Of a stretch of DNA of 64,000 nt, positions 27,779 to 36,989 are shown piece by piece. The stretch's first letter is position 1. The number at the start of each line of letters is the position of its first letter. The stretch is from NCBI GenBank assembly GCA_023435895.1, contig JAEZLH010000027.1, forward strand, positions 248,001 through 312,000. Direction: 5' to 3'. The translations under genes and the position numbers were made by a program. The stretch is from Bacillota bacterium (GTDB lineage: Bacteria; Bacillota; Clostridia; Lachnospirales; Lachnospiraceae). A model generated the notes under the pieces. It worked only from the letters and a program-made list of their open reading frames with translations. It did no database searches and was not told the DNA's origin.

Positions 27779-27992
27779 ACCACCAGGCTATAGAATGAAA
27801 TACCTCATACATAAATATAAGTTTGGAACTGATCATCAAAGGCTTTGCGAAGTAGTTCAAAGCGATTATGAAGATAGGATGACATGTACCAACAATAAAA
27901 ATGAATAAGTACTTATAAAGGGAGTATCTGATTAAATCGGATTCTCCCTTTTGCTCTGATTTCGTGAGGTTTAATAAAATTATTCAAATAAG

Positions 27993-28022
27993 TTACACAT
28001 TTCCTTCAATTTGTGTTATAAT
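27993..28022 (+). promoter_or_regulatory. Probable promoter of the SNF2 helicase gene
   Basis: TTACAC at 27993-27998 and TATAAT at 28017-28022 with an 18-bp spacer, about 33 bp before the start codon. Confidence 0.55.
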
Positions 28023-28054
28023 AATAAGATACAATGCAAGAAAGGTGTGCGTTT

Positions 28055-31000
28055 ATGATTCAGATTTCGCGTACAGGAATACGTAACTTAGCTTCGAATG
28101 ATACGACCTATGCAAGGGGTTTACAATATTATAAGGATAATCGCATAGTAAATGCGACATATTCAAATGCGAACAAGCAGTATCGCTTAATCGTAAAAGG
28201 TAATTATAATTATTCTGTAACAGTAGATGAACAGGAGGATGGATCATTTGATTATGGCTGCAACTGCCCCTCCCGTCTTAAAGATCAAGGTGCTTGTAAG
28301 CACGTAGTAGCAGCTCTTCTTTTTGTGTTAAAATATCAGGAGAGAACCATGCTTTCCGAGGCACAAAAGCCGGAAGAGAAGAAAGTAATGACTTTACTTG
28401 ACTATTTTATAGCACAAGAAGATTCTGTCCTGGTAGGAGAGACTTTTGGACTAGACATAGTCATTACCATACCCAGCATATTAAAGGGAGAAAATGCTAG
28501 AGCACTTGTTTCTCTTCGAGGTGGCAGCGGTCGAAAATATAAGGTTCAAACAATCAAAAAGTTCTTGGCTGATCTATACAATCATGAAAGCTTTGCTATT
28601 GGTAAGGAGTTCAAATATGTGTATGGAGAAAGTACCTTTGATAGTGAATCATTAAAAATCTTGGATTATTTATTAGGAATTTATGAGATACAGGAAGTGA
28701 TTGACGCAACGCACTTCTCAAAGATTTTCTCGAAATCACAGATTTTCTTTACAAAGAATATGCTGGTTAAGTTATTGGATTTGATTCATAATAATAATTT
28801 AATCCTTGAGCTTTATGGAAAAGTCTATGAGCATGTTGACTTTAAGCGGGGCAATCCTAAGATAGCATATCAGCTCCAAGTGGACGAGGAATCCATTACC
28901 ATAGATTATCAGCGAAAAGAAGTAGTACTTCCTATTACAGAGACAGGTGAACTGCTCTTTTACGACGGAACCATTTATATGCCTGACAAAAAATTCATTC
29001 GTAATTTTAAGCCTTTTTATAATAGTCTTGGTAAGGATAAAGATCCGCTCATCTTTAGAGGAGAGAACAAAACAAGCTTTTTGGAGCATGTATTACCAAG
29101 GATCAGTGAAACGATGATTCTGGATGTTCCGGATGAGTTGAAAAGTCGGTATATTACTTGTGATATGGAAGCGAAGCTATACTTTGACAAGTATAAGAAT
29201 GGAATTAAGGCAGAACTAAAATATAAGTACGGTGAGTATGAATTCAACTCCTTTGAGAATGCTGCATCCGGTTCTTATATCATTGTTAGACAAAGAGAAA
29301 AAGAAGATGAGATTATTACAGAGCTTTTGCAGGAAGGCTTTGTTCCATATAAGAATTTTTACCTTCTTAAGGAGGAAGATAAAATTTACGAATTTCTTTC
29401 CGGCAGAATCATGGAACTGGAAGGAAAGTCAATGCTATTTTATTCAGAAGATTTTAAAAGACTTGGAATACGGGCTCCGGGTGGGTTTAAGGCTGGGGTT
29501 CGAATGAACTCAGAATTAAATATGCTGGAACTGGATTTAACCTTCGAAGAAGTACCAAAAGAAGAATTGAGGGAATTGATTCATTCCTTCCAAATAAAAA
29601 AGAAATACTATCGATTAAAGAACGGCAGCTTTATTAATCTTGAGGATCGAACGATTAATGAGGTAAATCAGATACTTAATTCCTTGAATGTTAGCGAGAA
29701 AAGACTTCAGGAAGATAATCTCTATATAGAGAAGTATCATGCGGCTTATCTGGATAAGGCATTTAGTGAACGAGATTTTTCCTTTGAGCGCGATAGGGAC
29801 TTTGAAGCTCTGGCTGATAAGATTGCAAATCCAGCCAACACAGAATATGTCATGCCGGATGGCATATTGGCACAATTAAGACCATACCAGTTCACCGGCT
29901 TTAAATGGCTTCGTACATTGGCAGACAATGAACTTGGGGGTATCCTTGCGGATGATATGGGACTAGGTAAGACACTTCAGTCAATTGTATACATTACCTC
30001 CACAGTGGATCGTGAAAAAGGGGCTCATACCTTAATCGTATGCCCTACATCACTCATATATAATTGGCAGGATGAGATTGAAAATTTTGCACCTCATTTA
30101 AGAGCGTTGGTAATTACAGGTAACCCCACTGACCGTCAGGAAATGATTGAGCGATATAAAGACTTTGATGTGCTGATTACCTCCTATCCGCTGATACGCA
30201 GAGATATAACAAGTTATGAGGCGATAAATTTTCATACAGTCTTTATTGATGAGGCACAGTTTATAAAAAATGACTCCTCCCAGAATGCAAAGTCAGTAAA
30301 GCGACTAAGAGCCAAGCATCGTTTCGCATTGACTGGTACACCGATTGAAAATAGTTTGTCCGAACTATGGTCTATCTTTGATTTTATTATGCCGGATTAT
30401 TTAAATAGTCATAATAAATTTGTGGAGACCTACGAAAAACCTATTTTGAAGGAAGACAAAGAAGCTTTAAAGGATTTGCATCAACATATTGAACCGTTTA
30501 TCCTTCGTAGAATGAAAAAAGATGTATTGACCGAGCTTCCCGATAAATACGAATCTAAGATGCTTACTGAATTATCCGAAGGCCAGAAGATGGTATACTT
30601 GTCTTATTTGGAAAGTATTCGCGGTGAGTTAAACGGTGAATTAGAAGAGCATGGAGTGGAAAAGAACAGAATGAAGATTTTGGCAGCTCTAACGAGACTT
30701 CGTCAAATATGCTGTCATCCATCTACCTTTATCGAGAACTACCAGGGTGGTAGCGGTAAGTTGGAATTATTGATGGAAGTTATTCCAGAGGCTATCGCCA
30801 ATGATCACAGAATACTGGTGTTTTCCCAATTTACGTCGATGCTTCGTATTATTGAAAATGAGTTAAATGATTTGGATATCCCTTATTTCTATCTTGAGGG
30901 TTCCACCCCCACTGAAGTGCGTAATGACTATGTCAAACGCTTTAATGCAGGGGAAGGAAAGGTATTCTTGATATCATTAAAGGCTGGCGGTACAGGATTA

Positions 31001-31267
31001 AATCTCACTGGAGCGGATACGGTTATTCACTATGACCCTTGGTGGAATCCGGCGGTAGAAGATCAAGCAACTGATCGTGCATACCGTATTGGGCAGCAGA
31101 ATAAGGTTCATGTTATGAAGCTGATTACCAAAGGAACCATTGAAGAAAAGATCTTTAAATTGCAAAGGAAAAAGAAGAATTTATCCGATTCGGTTATTAG
31201 TTCAAAGGAAGTTTTTATCAATACACTGACCAAAGAGGAATTAGTCGAATTATTCACACCTATGTAG
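28055..31267 (+). CDS. SWIM zinc-finger SNF2/RapA-like helicase
   Basis: A 1070-residue Swi2/Snf2 ATPase. A SWIM zinc finger is near the N-terminus (CNCPSRLKDQGACKHVVAAL, about residues 69-88). A long middle region (about 100-600) of the kind found in Firmicute SNF2 proteins follows. The motor has motif I DDMGLGKTLQS, DEAQ as DEAQFIKN (motif II), LTGTPIENSLSELWSIFDF (III), and the C-terminal lobe FSQFTSMLRIIE, SLKAGGTGLNLTGADTVIHYDPWWNPA and DRAYRIGQ. It probably remodels protein-DNA or RNA-polymerase complexes; no partner is evident. The ATG at 28055 has AAAGGTG 7 nt upstream; the frame extends to 28034. Confidence 0.92.
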   Translation: MIQISRTGIRNLASNDTTYARGLQYYKDNRIVNATYSNANKQYRLIVKGNYNYSVTVDEQEDGSFDYGCNCPSRLKDQGACKHVVAALLFVLKYQERTMLSEAQKPEEKKVMTLLDYFIAQEDSVLVGETFGLDIVITIPSILKGENARALVSLRGGSGRKYKVQTIKKFLADLYNHESFAIGKEFKYVYGESTFDSESLKILDYLLGIYEIQEVIDATHFSKIFSKSQIFFTKNMLVKLLDLIHNNNLILELYGKVYEHVDFKRGNPKIAYQLQVDEESITIDYQRKEVVLPITETGELLFYDGTIYMPDKKFIRNFKPFYNSLGKDKDPLIFRGENKTSFLEHVLPRISETMILDVPDELKSRYITCDMEAKLYFDKYKNGIKAELKYKYGEYEFNSFENAASGSYIIVRQREKEDEIITELLQEGFVPYKNFYLLKEEDKIYEFLSGRIMELEGKSMLFYSEDFKRLGIRAPGGFKAGVRMNSELNMLELDLTFEEVPKEELRELIHSFQIKKKYYRLKNGSFINLEDRTINEVNQILNSLNVSEKRLQEDNLYIEKYHAAYLDKAFSERDFSFERDRDFEALADKIANPANTEYVMPDGILAQLRPYQFTGFKWLRTLADNELGGILADDMGLGKTLQSIVYITSTVDREKGAHTLIVCPTSLIYNWQDEIENFAPHLRALVITGNPTDRQEMIERYKDFDVLITSYPLIRRDITSYEAINFHTVFIDEAQFIKNDSSQNAKSVKRLRAKHRFALTGTPIENSLSELWSIFDFIMPDYLNSHNKFVETYEKPILKEDKEALKDLHQHIEPFILRRMKKDVLTELPDKYESKMLTELSEGQKMVYLSYLESIRGELNGELEEHGVEKNRMKILAALTRLRQICCHPSTFIENYQGGSGKLELLMEVIPEAIANDHRILVFSQFTSMLRIIENELNDLDIPYFYLEGSTPTEVRNDYVKRFNAGEGKVFLISLKAGGTGLNLTGADTVIHYDPWWNPAVEDQATDRAYRIGQQNKVHVMKLITKGTIEEKIFKLQRKKKNLSDSVISSKEVFINTLTKEELVELFTPM

Positions 31268-31425
31268 AATGGTGGAAGTCCGACACTCCAAAAATTACAA
31301 TTATTCTCAGAAGAAAACACTTGCAGTATGTAAAATTATTTGCTAACATAAACACAAAGAGTATTATATCAAACTATTTTTATCTGATTTATCGGAATTC
31401 CAATTAAGTTATTTCACGTCGCATA

Positions 31426-31454
31426 TTGTCTATTTTGTATCAATGTGTTAAAAT
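31426..31454 (+). promoter_or_regulatory. Promoter of the extracellular electron transfer operon
   Basis: TTGTCT at 31426-31431 and TAAAAT at 31449-31454 with a 17-bp spacer, 55 bp before the ndh2 ATG. No obvious Rex, Fnr or CcpA dyad was recognised around it. Confidence 0.55.
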
Positions 31455-31509
31455 GAAATTGGTAGTACCAAAACTGATAACATTGGACAAAAAAATTAGG
31501 AGAAGAACT

Positions 31510-33606
31510 ATGATGAAAAATATTGTTATCGTCGGAGCAGGCTATGCCGGAATTCTGACTGCTAAAAAATTAGCAAAAAAGCTCAAGAATCAGAAAGAAG
31601 TCAATATTACTATCATTGACAAAAATCCATTTCATACAATGTTGACTGAGCTCCACGAAGTTGCTGCCAACCGTGTGGATGAAGACAGTATTAAGATTAG
31701 TCTTAAGAAGGTATTTGCCGGCAGAAAAGTAAATGTAAAACTTGATACTGTAACTTCTATTGATTTTAACAAGAAATCAGTAGTCGGAGAGAATGAAGTT
31801 TATCCATATGACTATTTGGTATTGGCAGCTGGTTCAAAACCTACCTTTTTTGGTGTACCGGGTGCAGAAGAATTTACACATAAACTCTGGTCTTATGATG
31901 ATGCGGTACAGTTAAAAGATCATATTATGAATACCTTCCGTGCCGCAGCAAGAGTTACTAATGAAGCAGAAAGAAAGAGACTTCTTACTTTCTATGTAGT
32001 TGGTGCAGGATTTACCGGTGTGGAGATGGTTGGCGAGTTGGCTGAATATGTACCGTTTCTTTGCGAGAAGTTTGAAATTAAAAGAAGTGATGTTACTTTA
32101 GTTAACATTGATGGTTTGAGCAGACCGATTCCTAATCTTCCTGAGAAATTATCCGCAAAGGTTACAAAGCGTCTCAATAAAATGGGCGTTCAACTTGTAT
32201 TAAATGCATTTGTTACTAATGTAGGTAAGGATTTTATTGAATATAAAGCAAATAATAACACTGTTCGCAGCAGTGTAGGTACTGTAATCTGGGCTGCAGG
32301 TATCCAGAGTGCAGACATTACAAAGGATGCCGGAGAGTCTCTTGAAGTTCAAAGAGGCGGACGTATTCAAGTAGATGAGTATCTTCGTTCTACAAAGAAT
32401 GAAGATGTATATGTAATCGGTGATAATATGTACTTTGTTCCGCAAGGCGAAGAGCGTCCGGTTCCTCAGATGGTTGAGAACTGCGAGCAAAGTTCTGAAA
32501 CCGCAGCACATAATATTGTATCAGCATTAACCAATCATGGTAAGATGAAAGCTTATAAGCCATCCTTCCATGGCGTAATGGTATGTATCGGAGGTCGTTA
32601 CGGTGTAGCACATGTTGGCTTACCGAATCACTTTTTCAGCTTGCCGTCCTTCTTTGCTATGTTTGCAAAACATTTCATTAACATAATCTATTTCATTCAG
32701 GTACTTGGATGGAATAAAGTATTTAGTTACGTAAAACATGAATTCTTTACAATCCGTAACAGCAGAAGCTTTGTTGGTGGTCACTTATCCAACCGTACCC
32801 CTAGCTTTTTGCTAATGCCGCTTAGAGTATGGCTTGGTGCTGTATGGGTTTTTGAAGGAATTATGAAAATTGTTGAAGGTTGGTTTAACAAACCGATGCT
32901 TACCGGTTTCTTTGGTGGAGCAGATAAGTGGTATAATAGTATATTATATCCTGCTACAGGTAACGGTGGAACAACAGACGGTACTTCTGCAGCAACCACA
33001 GCAGCAGCTGATGGAGCTATGAAAGTTGTTTCTTTTGTAAAGCATGCAGTAAATGCAATTCCGCTTACTACAGATGGAACATCAGCTGCAACGGATGCAG
33101 CAGGTGCGGCAGGTGGTGCAGCAGGCGGTGCTGTAGATGGAGCTGTTAAGGCAATCGGACATGTATTAGTTAATTTTGATTTCCTTGGAATTTTTAGAGT
33201 GATATTTGTGTCCGGTAAGGATTTAGCACATTCTGCTATTGGTGATTACGCATTTAAACTTGATGTACCTTTGATGAATTGGTTTACAAAACACCTCATT
33301 CTTCCTTATGATAATGTACAGATTGCAATGCAGATATTTATCGTTGTTGCAGAAATTCTAATCGGTTTAGCATTAATCGGCGGTTTGTTCACTACTCCTG
33401 CAGCAGCATTCTCTTTAGTACTACAGTTTATGTTTGTATGCACAACTGGTTTGTATCTAGGTACATTCTGGATGATTTTCGCTGGTATCGCAGTATTAAT
33501 CGCCGGAGGCAGAAGCTTAGGTCTTGACTATTATGCAATGCCTGGCCTCAAAAAACTTTGGACTAATCTACCAATAGTAAGGAAGCTGTATATTTATAAT
33601 GACTAA
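31510..33606 (+). CDS. ndh2: Type II NADH dehydrogenase fused to a DoxX-like membrane domain
   Basis: A 698-residue flavoprotein predicted to oxidise NADH and reduce a membrane quinone. The FAD-binding GAGYAG (residues 9-14) and NAD-binding GAGFTG (about 164-169) Rossmann motifs and VYVIGDN (about 302) identify NDH-2. Unlike ordinary ~400-residue NDH-2, it continues into a membrane domain with about four helices (from LLMPLRVWLGAVWVFEG near 434 to the end) that resembles DoxX. An Ala/Thr/Gly-rich insert (about 484-550) divides that domain. Listeria Ndh2 also has an extra C-terminal membrane part. The ATG at 31510 has AGGAG 6 nt upstream. It overlaps the next gene by 8 bp. Confidence 0.92.
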   Translation: MMKNIVIVGAGYAGILTAKKLAKKLKNQKEVNITIIDKNPFHTMLTELHEVAANRVDEDSIKISLKKVFAGRKVNVKLDTVTSIDFNKKSVVGENEVYPYDYLVLAAGSKPTFFGVPGAEEFTHKLWSYDDAVQLKDHIMNTFRAAARVTNEAERKRLLTFYVVGAGFTGVEMVGELAEYVPFLCEKFEIKRSDVTLVNIDGLSRPIPNLPEKLSAKVTKRLNKMGVQLVLNAFVTNVGKDFIEYKANNNTVRSSVGTVIWAAGIQSADITKDAGESLEVQRGGRIQVDEYLRSTKNEDVYVIGDNMYFVPQGEERPVPQMVENCEQSSETAAHNIVSALTNHGKMKAYKPSFHGVMVCIGGRYGVAHVGLPNHFFSLPSFFAMFAKHFINIIYFIQVLGWNKVFSYVKHEFFTIRNSRSFVGGHLSNRTPSFLLMPLRVWLGAVWVFEGIMKIVEGWFNKPMLTGFFGGADKWYNSILYPATGNGGTTDGTSAATTAAADGAMKVVSFVKHAVNAIPLTTDGTSAATDAAGAAGGAAGGAVDGAVKAIGHVLVNFDFLGIFRVIFVSGKDLAHSAIGDYAFKLDVPLMNWFTKHLILPYDNVQIAMQIFIVVAEILIGLALIGGLFTTPAAAFSLVLQFMFVCTTGLYLGTFWMIFAGIAVLIAGGRSLGLDYYAMPGLKKLWTNLPIVRKLYIYND

Positions 33607-34585
33607 TTTGAATAAAATACAAAACAATACAGAAATCTTAACTTACGAGGAAGCATTTGATCTTGTGAAGAAAGAAATCGAGCGGATATTGACAAAATCT
33701 CCGTTAATGATTAGAGAATATTTATCCCATCTATCCTTGTCTCAGGGTAAAGGCATCAGAGCGGCTGCCGTTCTGGCTTGTGCCGTAGACAAGGAGGGAA
33801 ATCTCCATCCGGATGCAATAAAAATTGCAGCCTCGATTGAATTAATTCATCTCGCTTCCTTAGTACATGATGATGTTATTGATAATGCAGATCTACGCAG
33901 AGGGAAAGCTACGCTACAAAAGAAATACGGAAAAAGAACTGCTGTAATTTGCGGTGATTACCTTCTGAGTTTGGCATTGAAGTTGGTTTACTCTACGTCG
34001 GATAAGAATACGTATTTGTCCATTTCTGTTCCTGATTATATTGGGAAGCTTTGCCTTGGAGAGTTGAATCAACATATTAATAATAATAATTTGAACCTTT
34101 CAATTTTTCAGTATTTAAAGATTATATCCGGTAAAACTGCCGCATTATTTGAAGCCTCGTTCTATGCGGGGGCAGTAGTTGCTAAGGTTGATGAAAAAGA
34201 AGCAAAAAAATATCGCCAGATTGGCTTTTATATCGGTATGATTTTTCAATTGTCGGATGATTGCATTGACTTTGATACAACAGTGGAAGAGGCAAACAAG
34301 CCGGTACAATCCGACTATGAGCAGGGAGTTATTACACTTCCTCTAATCCATGCGCTTAGGGAAAACAATGAGTTTAGAATAAAAGCAATGGAATCTGGAG
34401 TATCAAGAACAGAGATTAATAATGCCGTTAAAAAAACAGATGGTTTGAAGTTTACTAATTTCGTCATTAAAAAATATTATGACAAAGCGATGAAACGGTT
34501 AAATGAACTCGATATGGGAAATGATAAGAAGGAAAGGCTCATTGCAATTTTGAATAAGTCTGCCAGACTTAATCCCGCAAAATAG
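33599..34585 (+). CDS. dmkB: Polyprenyl diphosphate synthase (DmkB-like)
   Basis: A 328-residue trans-isoprenyl diphosphate synthase that would make the long prenyl tail of the quinone used by the adjacent NADH dehydrogenase. The first aspartate-rich motif is DDVID (LVHDDVIDNADLRRGK) and the second is DDCID (QLSDDCIDFD); GKGIRAAAVLA is the substrate-binding lysine region. The start codon overlaps the end of ndh2 by 8 bp, implying translational coupling. Chain length cannot be read off reliably. Its place between ndh2 and a UbiA gene matches dmkB of the Listeria electron-transfer locus. Confidence 0.92.
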   Translation: MTNLNKIQNNTEILTYEEAFDLVKKEIERILTKSPLMIREYLSHLSLSQGKGIRAAAVLACAVDKEGNLHPDAIKIAASIELIHLASLVHDDVIDNADLRRGKATLQKKYGKRTAVICGDYLLSLALKLVYSTSDKNTYLSISVPDYIGKLCLGELNQHINNNNLNLSIFQYLKIISGKTAALFEASFYAGAVVAKVDEKEAKKYRQIGFYIGMIFQLSDDCIDFDTTVEEANKPVQSDYEQGVITLPLIHALRENNEFRIKAMESGVSRTEINNAVKKTDGLKFTNFVIKKYYDKAMKRLNELDMGNDKKERLIAILNKSARLNPAK

Positions 34586-34613
34586 CCTGACAATTCCCTA
34601 AAGTATTACTTTT

Positions 34614-35543
34614 ATGATTGGAACGGTGATGATTGTGGTTGGTAAATTCTTAAATTTTACTGAAATCAGAACAAAGATTACGAGCACATTTACTTTTGTA
34701 ATGACCATTGCATTTTTAATCTATCGCGGTTATTCCATCGATTGGAGACTTACTCTGGTTTTTTTCGCAGCAATGCTATTATTTGATTTGACAACAACAG
34801 CTATTAATAACTATATAGACTCAAAGACCAATGAACAAGCTTTGGAATTTAAGAGAAGAACAGCACGAATGCTTATATATGGGATGCTTATAATCAGTAT
34901 TTCTTTGGGTTTGTATTTAGCATATTCAACAGATATTGTTGTATTAATTGCAGGTGGGATTTGCTTTATCTGCGGAGTGGGTTATACCTATGGACCTCTA
35001 CCCTTATCTAGGCAACCGCTTGGTGAAGTGTTTTCAGGATTCTTTTATGGGATCATGATACCATTTATTCTTATGTATATTAATATGCCAAAGGGAGCTT
35101 TTATAGCGTATCAATTAAGCTTTACATCGCTCTCTTTGGAAGTTCAGATATTACCGTTTTTTATATTGTTTTTATTTGGCATTACACCATTTTGTGTTAC
35201 TGCCAATATAATGCTTGCTAACAATGTTTGTGATTTAAATAACGATATCACTGTCAAGAGATATACTTTGCCATATTACATAGAGAAGAAAAAGGCGCTG
35301 TTTTTATTTGCCGGACTATATTATTGTACCTATATATCCACTTTTATTATGGTTATATTAAAGATTTTATCTCCGGTTTGTTTGTTAACAGTTCTGACGG
35401 TGATTCCGGTACAAAAAAACATCAATAAGTTTATTGAAAAACAGGAGAAAAGTACTACGTTTATTTATTCCATTAAAAACTTTGTTATCATTATGGGAAC
35501 AAATGCGATTCTCATTTTTCTCAGTATAGTTTTAAATGTATAA
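34614..35543 (+). CDS. dmkA: UbiA family prenyltransferase (DmkA/MenA-like)
   Basis: A 309-residue membrane prenyltransferase with about 8-9 helices, predicted to attach the polyprenyl tail to a naphthoate and so make a demethylmenaquinone. The first substrate motif is TTAINNYIDSKTNEQ, where the usual last Asp is Asn, and the second is the intact ANNVCDLNNDITVKRYTLP. The gap to dmkB is 28 bp. No strong ribosome site precedes the ATG at 34614, and a GTG at 34635 is possible. No other men genes are in the window, so the naphthoate must come from elsewhere. Confidence 0.87.
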   Translation: MIGTVMIVVGKFLNFTEIRTKITSTFTFVMTIAFLIYRGYSIDWRLTLVFFAAMLLFDLTTTAINNYIDSKTNEQALEFKRRTARMLIYGMLIISISLGLYLAYSTDIVVLIAGGICFICGVGYTYGPLPLSRQPLGEVFSGFFYGIMIPFILMYINMPKGAFIAYQLSFTSLSLEVQILPFFILFLFGITPFCVTANIMLANNVCDLNNDITVKRYTLPYYIEKKKALFLFAGLYYCTYISTFIMVILKILSPVCLLTVLTVIPVQKNINKFIEKQEKSTTFIYSIKNFVIIMGTNAILIFLSIVLNV

Positions 35544-35661
35544 TTTTTAACAAACCCTGAAATACGGGACCCTATCAGTGGTTGTTAATTCGGGCATAAG
35601 CTACGAATTTTCAATATATTATATTATTGCCGCCGGTTGGCGGACGAAATGGAGGATATTA

Positions 35662-36747
35662 ATGAAAAAATTATTAACATTACTACTTAGCTTAACATTA
35701 GTGGTATCCATGTTAGCTGCTTGCGGAAAAAGCGACAATGCAGCAGACCCGACACCTACAACAAAGGCTGAAGCTACAAAAGCTCCCGCAACAACAGCTC
35801 CTACACAGGCACCTGCAACAGGTGATGCTGCTAAGACAGGTCTTGCAGTTGTTTCTTCTATCGCAAAATCTACACCTGCTGGTGATAAAGACGGACTTGC
35901 AGAAGTAGATTCTACAGTTGTTGCTGTATTAGTTGGCGCAGATGGTAAAATCTTAGCTTGTAAAATTGATGCTTCTCAGGCAAAAATCAACTTCTCTAAA
36001 GCTGGTAAGTTAGTTACTGATAAGGCAACTACTTTCAAATCCAAACAGGAACTTGGCGCAGAGTATGGTTTAGGCAAAGCATCCGGTATTAAAAAAGAGT
36101 GGAATGAGCAAGCTGATGCATTTGCTCAATATGTAGTTGGTAAGACTGTTGATGAAGTTAAGGGTATCGCTGTAAACGCTGAAGGCGTTGCAACTGCTGC
36201 TGATCTTACTTCTTCTGTAACAATTCACATTGGCGATTTCATCGCTGGAGTTGAAAAGGCAGTAGCTAATGCACAGGATTTAGGCGCAAAGAGCACAGAT
36301 AAACTTGGTCTTGCACTTACAACAGATATGGGTCAGTCCGCTGACGTAGCTGCTGATAAGGAAGGTCTTGCACAGGCTTATTCCTATTACACAGCTGTAA
36401 CAACAGCTGATGGTAAGCTTACAAGCTGCTTCATCGATGCTTCCCAGGGTAATGTAAACTTTGATGCTAAGGGTGCTATCACAACAGATTTAAAGACTGC
36501 TCCTCAGACAAAGCAGGAATTAAAAGATGCATATGGCATGAAGAAAGCATCTAAGATTGGTAAAGAATGGTTTGAGCAGGCCAACTCATTTGCAAAATAT
36601 GTAACAGGTAAGACTGCAGATGAAGTTAAGGGTATTGCTGTAGCAGAAGGTCTTGCAACTGACGCTGACTTAGTAAGCTCTGTAACTGTTCATGTTGCTC
36701 CTTTCATGACAGTAGTAGATAAGGCAATTGCTAACTCTGCAAAATAA
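35662..36747 (+). CDS. pplA: Two-repeat surface lipoprotein, PplA-like electron carrier
   Basis: A 361-residue lipoprotein. The signal peptide ends in the lipobox LAAC (about residues 18-21), followed by a Thr/Ala/Pro-rich spacer (about 25-60) that would span the wall. Two homologous domains of ~140 residues follow (about 60-205 and 206-361), each with GLAxVxSxxxAVxxxDGK, a KxELxxxYGxxKAS segment, EQAxxFAxYVxGKTxDEVKGIAV and a D-L-x-S-S-V-T-x-H end. The last element resembles the D-x-x-S-G-A-T flavinylation motif, with Thr187 and Thr342 as candidates for FMN. GGAGG is 7 nt before the ATG at 35662. The next gene encodes an ApbE enzyme. It lacks catalytic motifs of its own. Confidence 0.85.
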   Translation: MKKLLTLLLSLTLVVSMLAACGKSDNAADPTPTTKAEATKAPATTAPTQAPATGDAAKTGLAVVSSIAKSTPAGDKDGLAEVDSTVVAVLVGADGKILACKIDASQAKINFSKAGKLVTDKATTFKSKQELGAEYGLGKASGIKKEWNEQADAFAQYVVGKTVDEVKGIAVNAEGVATAADLTSSVTIHIGDFIAGVEKAVANAQDLGAKSTDKLGLALTTDMGQSADVAADKEGLAQAYSYYTAVTTADGKLTSCFIDASQGNVNFDAKGAITTDLKTAPQTKQELKDAYGMKKASKIGKEWFEQANSFAKYVTGKTADEVKGIAVAEGLATDADLVSSVTVHVAPFMTVVDKAIANSAK

Positions 36748-36824
36748 TTAAGGTTTACTTTTATCAGTGATACTGGTATAAACAGCAGATATTCTGTGAA
36801 AGAATTTTGTTGGTAAGCATACGT

Positions 36825-36862
36825 AGTACCTTGTACCACATAACCTGGGGTTACAAGGTACT
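36825..36862 (+). terminator. Strong hairpin after pplA
   Basis: AGTACCTTGTA (36825-36835) pairs with TACAAGGTACT (36852-36862). No T-run follows, so it may be an mRNA-stabilising 3' structure or a leaky terminator. Confidence 0.6.
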
Positions 36863-36870
36863 ATCTGTGA

Positions 36871-36920
36871 TATAGGGGGATATATCATCATTTGAATAAA
36901 AGATGATGAATCCCCCTATA
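36871..36920 (+). terminator. Second hairpin between pplA and fmnB
   Basis: TATAGGGGGA (36871-36880) pairs with TCCCCCTATA (36911-36920), with an inner TCATCAT/ATGATGA extension. No T-run follows. Together with the first hairpin it may uncouple pplA expression from the downstream genes. Confidence 0.6.
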
Positions 36921-36989
36921 TTAAATTATAAAGAATCTTTAAATAACTAATACAAAGAATCTATAAATAACTAATTCGAGGTGCGTGTT

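Larger units (their letters stand above)
26568..28054. other. 1.49-kb gene-free region
   Basis: No ORF with a convincing ribosome site is found on either strand. The first ~600 bp are very AT-rich. The middle holds a 56-bp tandem array (27216-27778, separate entry). The end carries an inverted repeat near 27920-27955 (GGGAGTATCTGATT...AATCGGATTCTCCC followed by T4) that may terminate any transcript of the array, and a promoter for the helicase gene. Confidence 0.6.
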
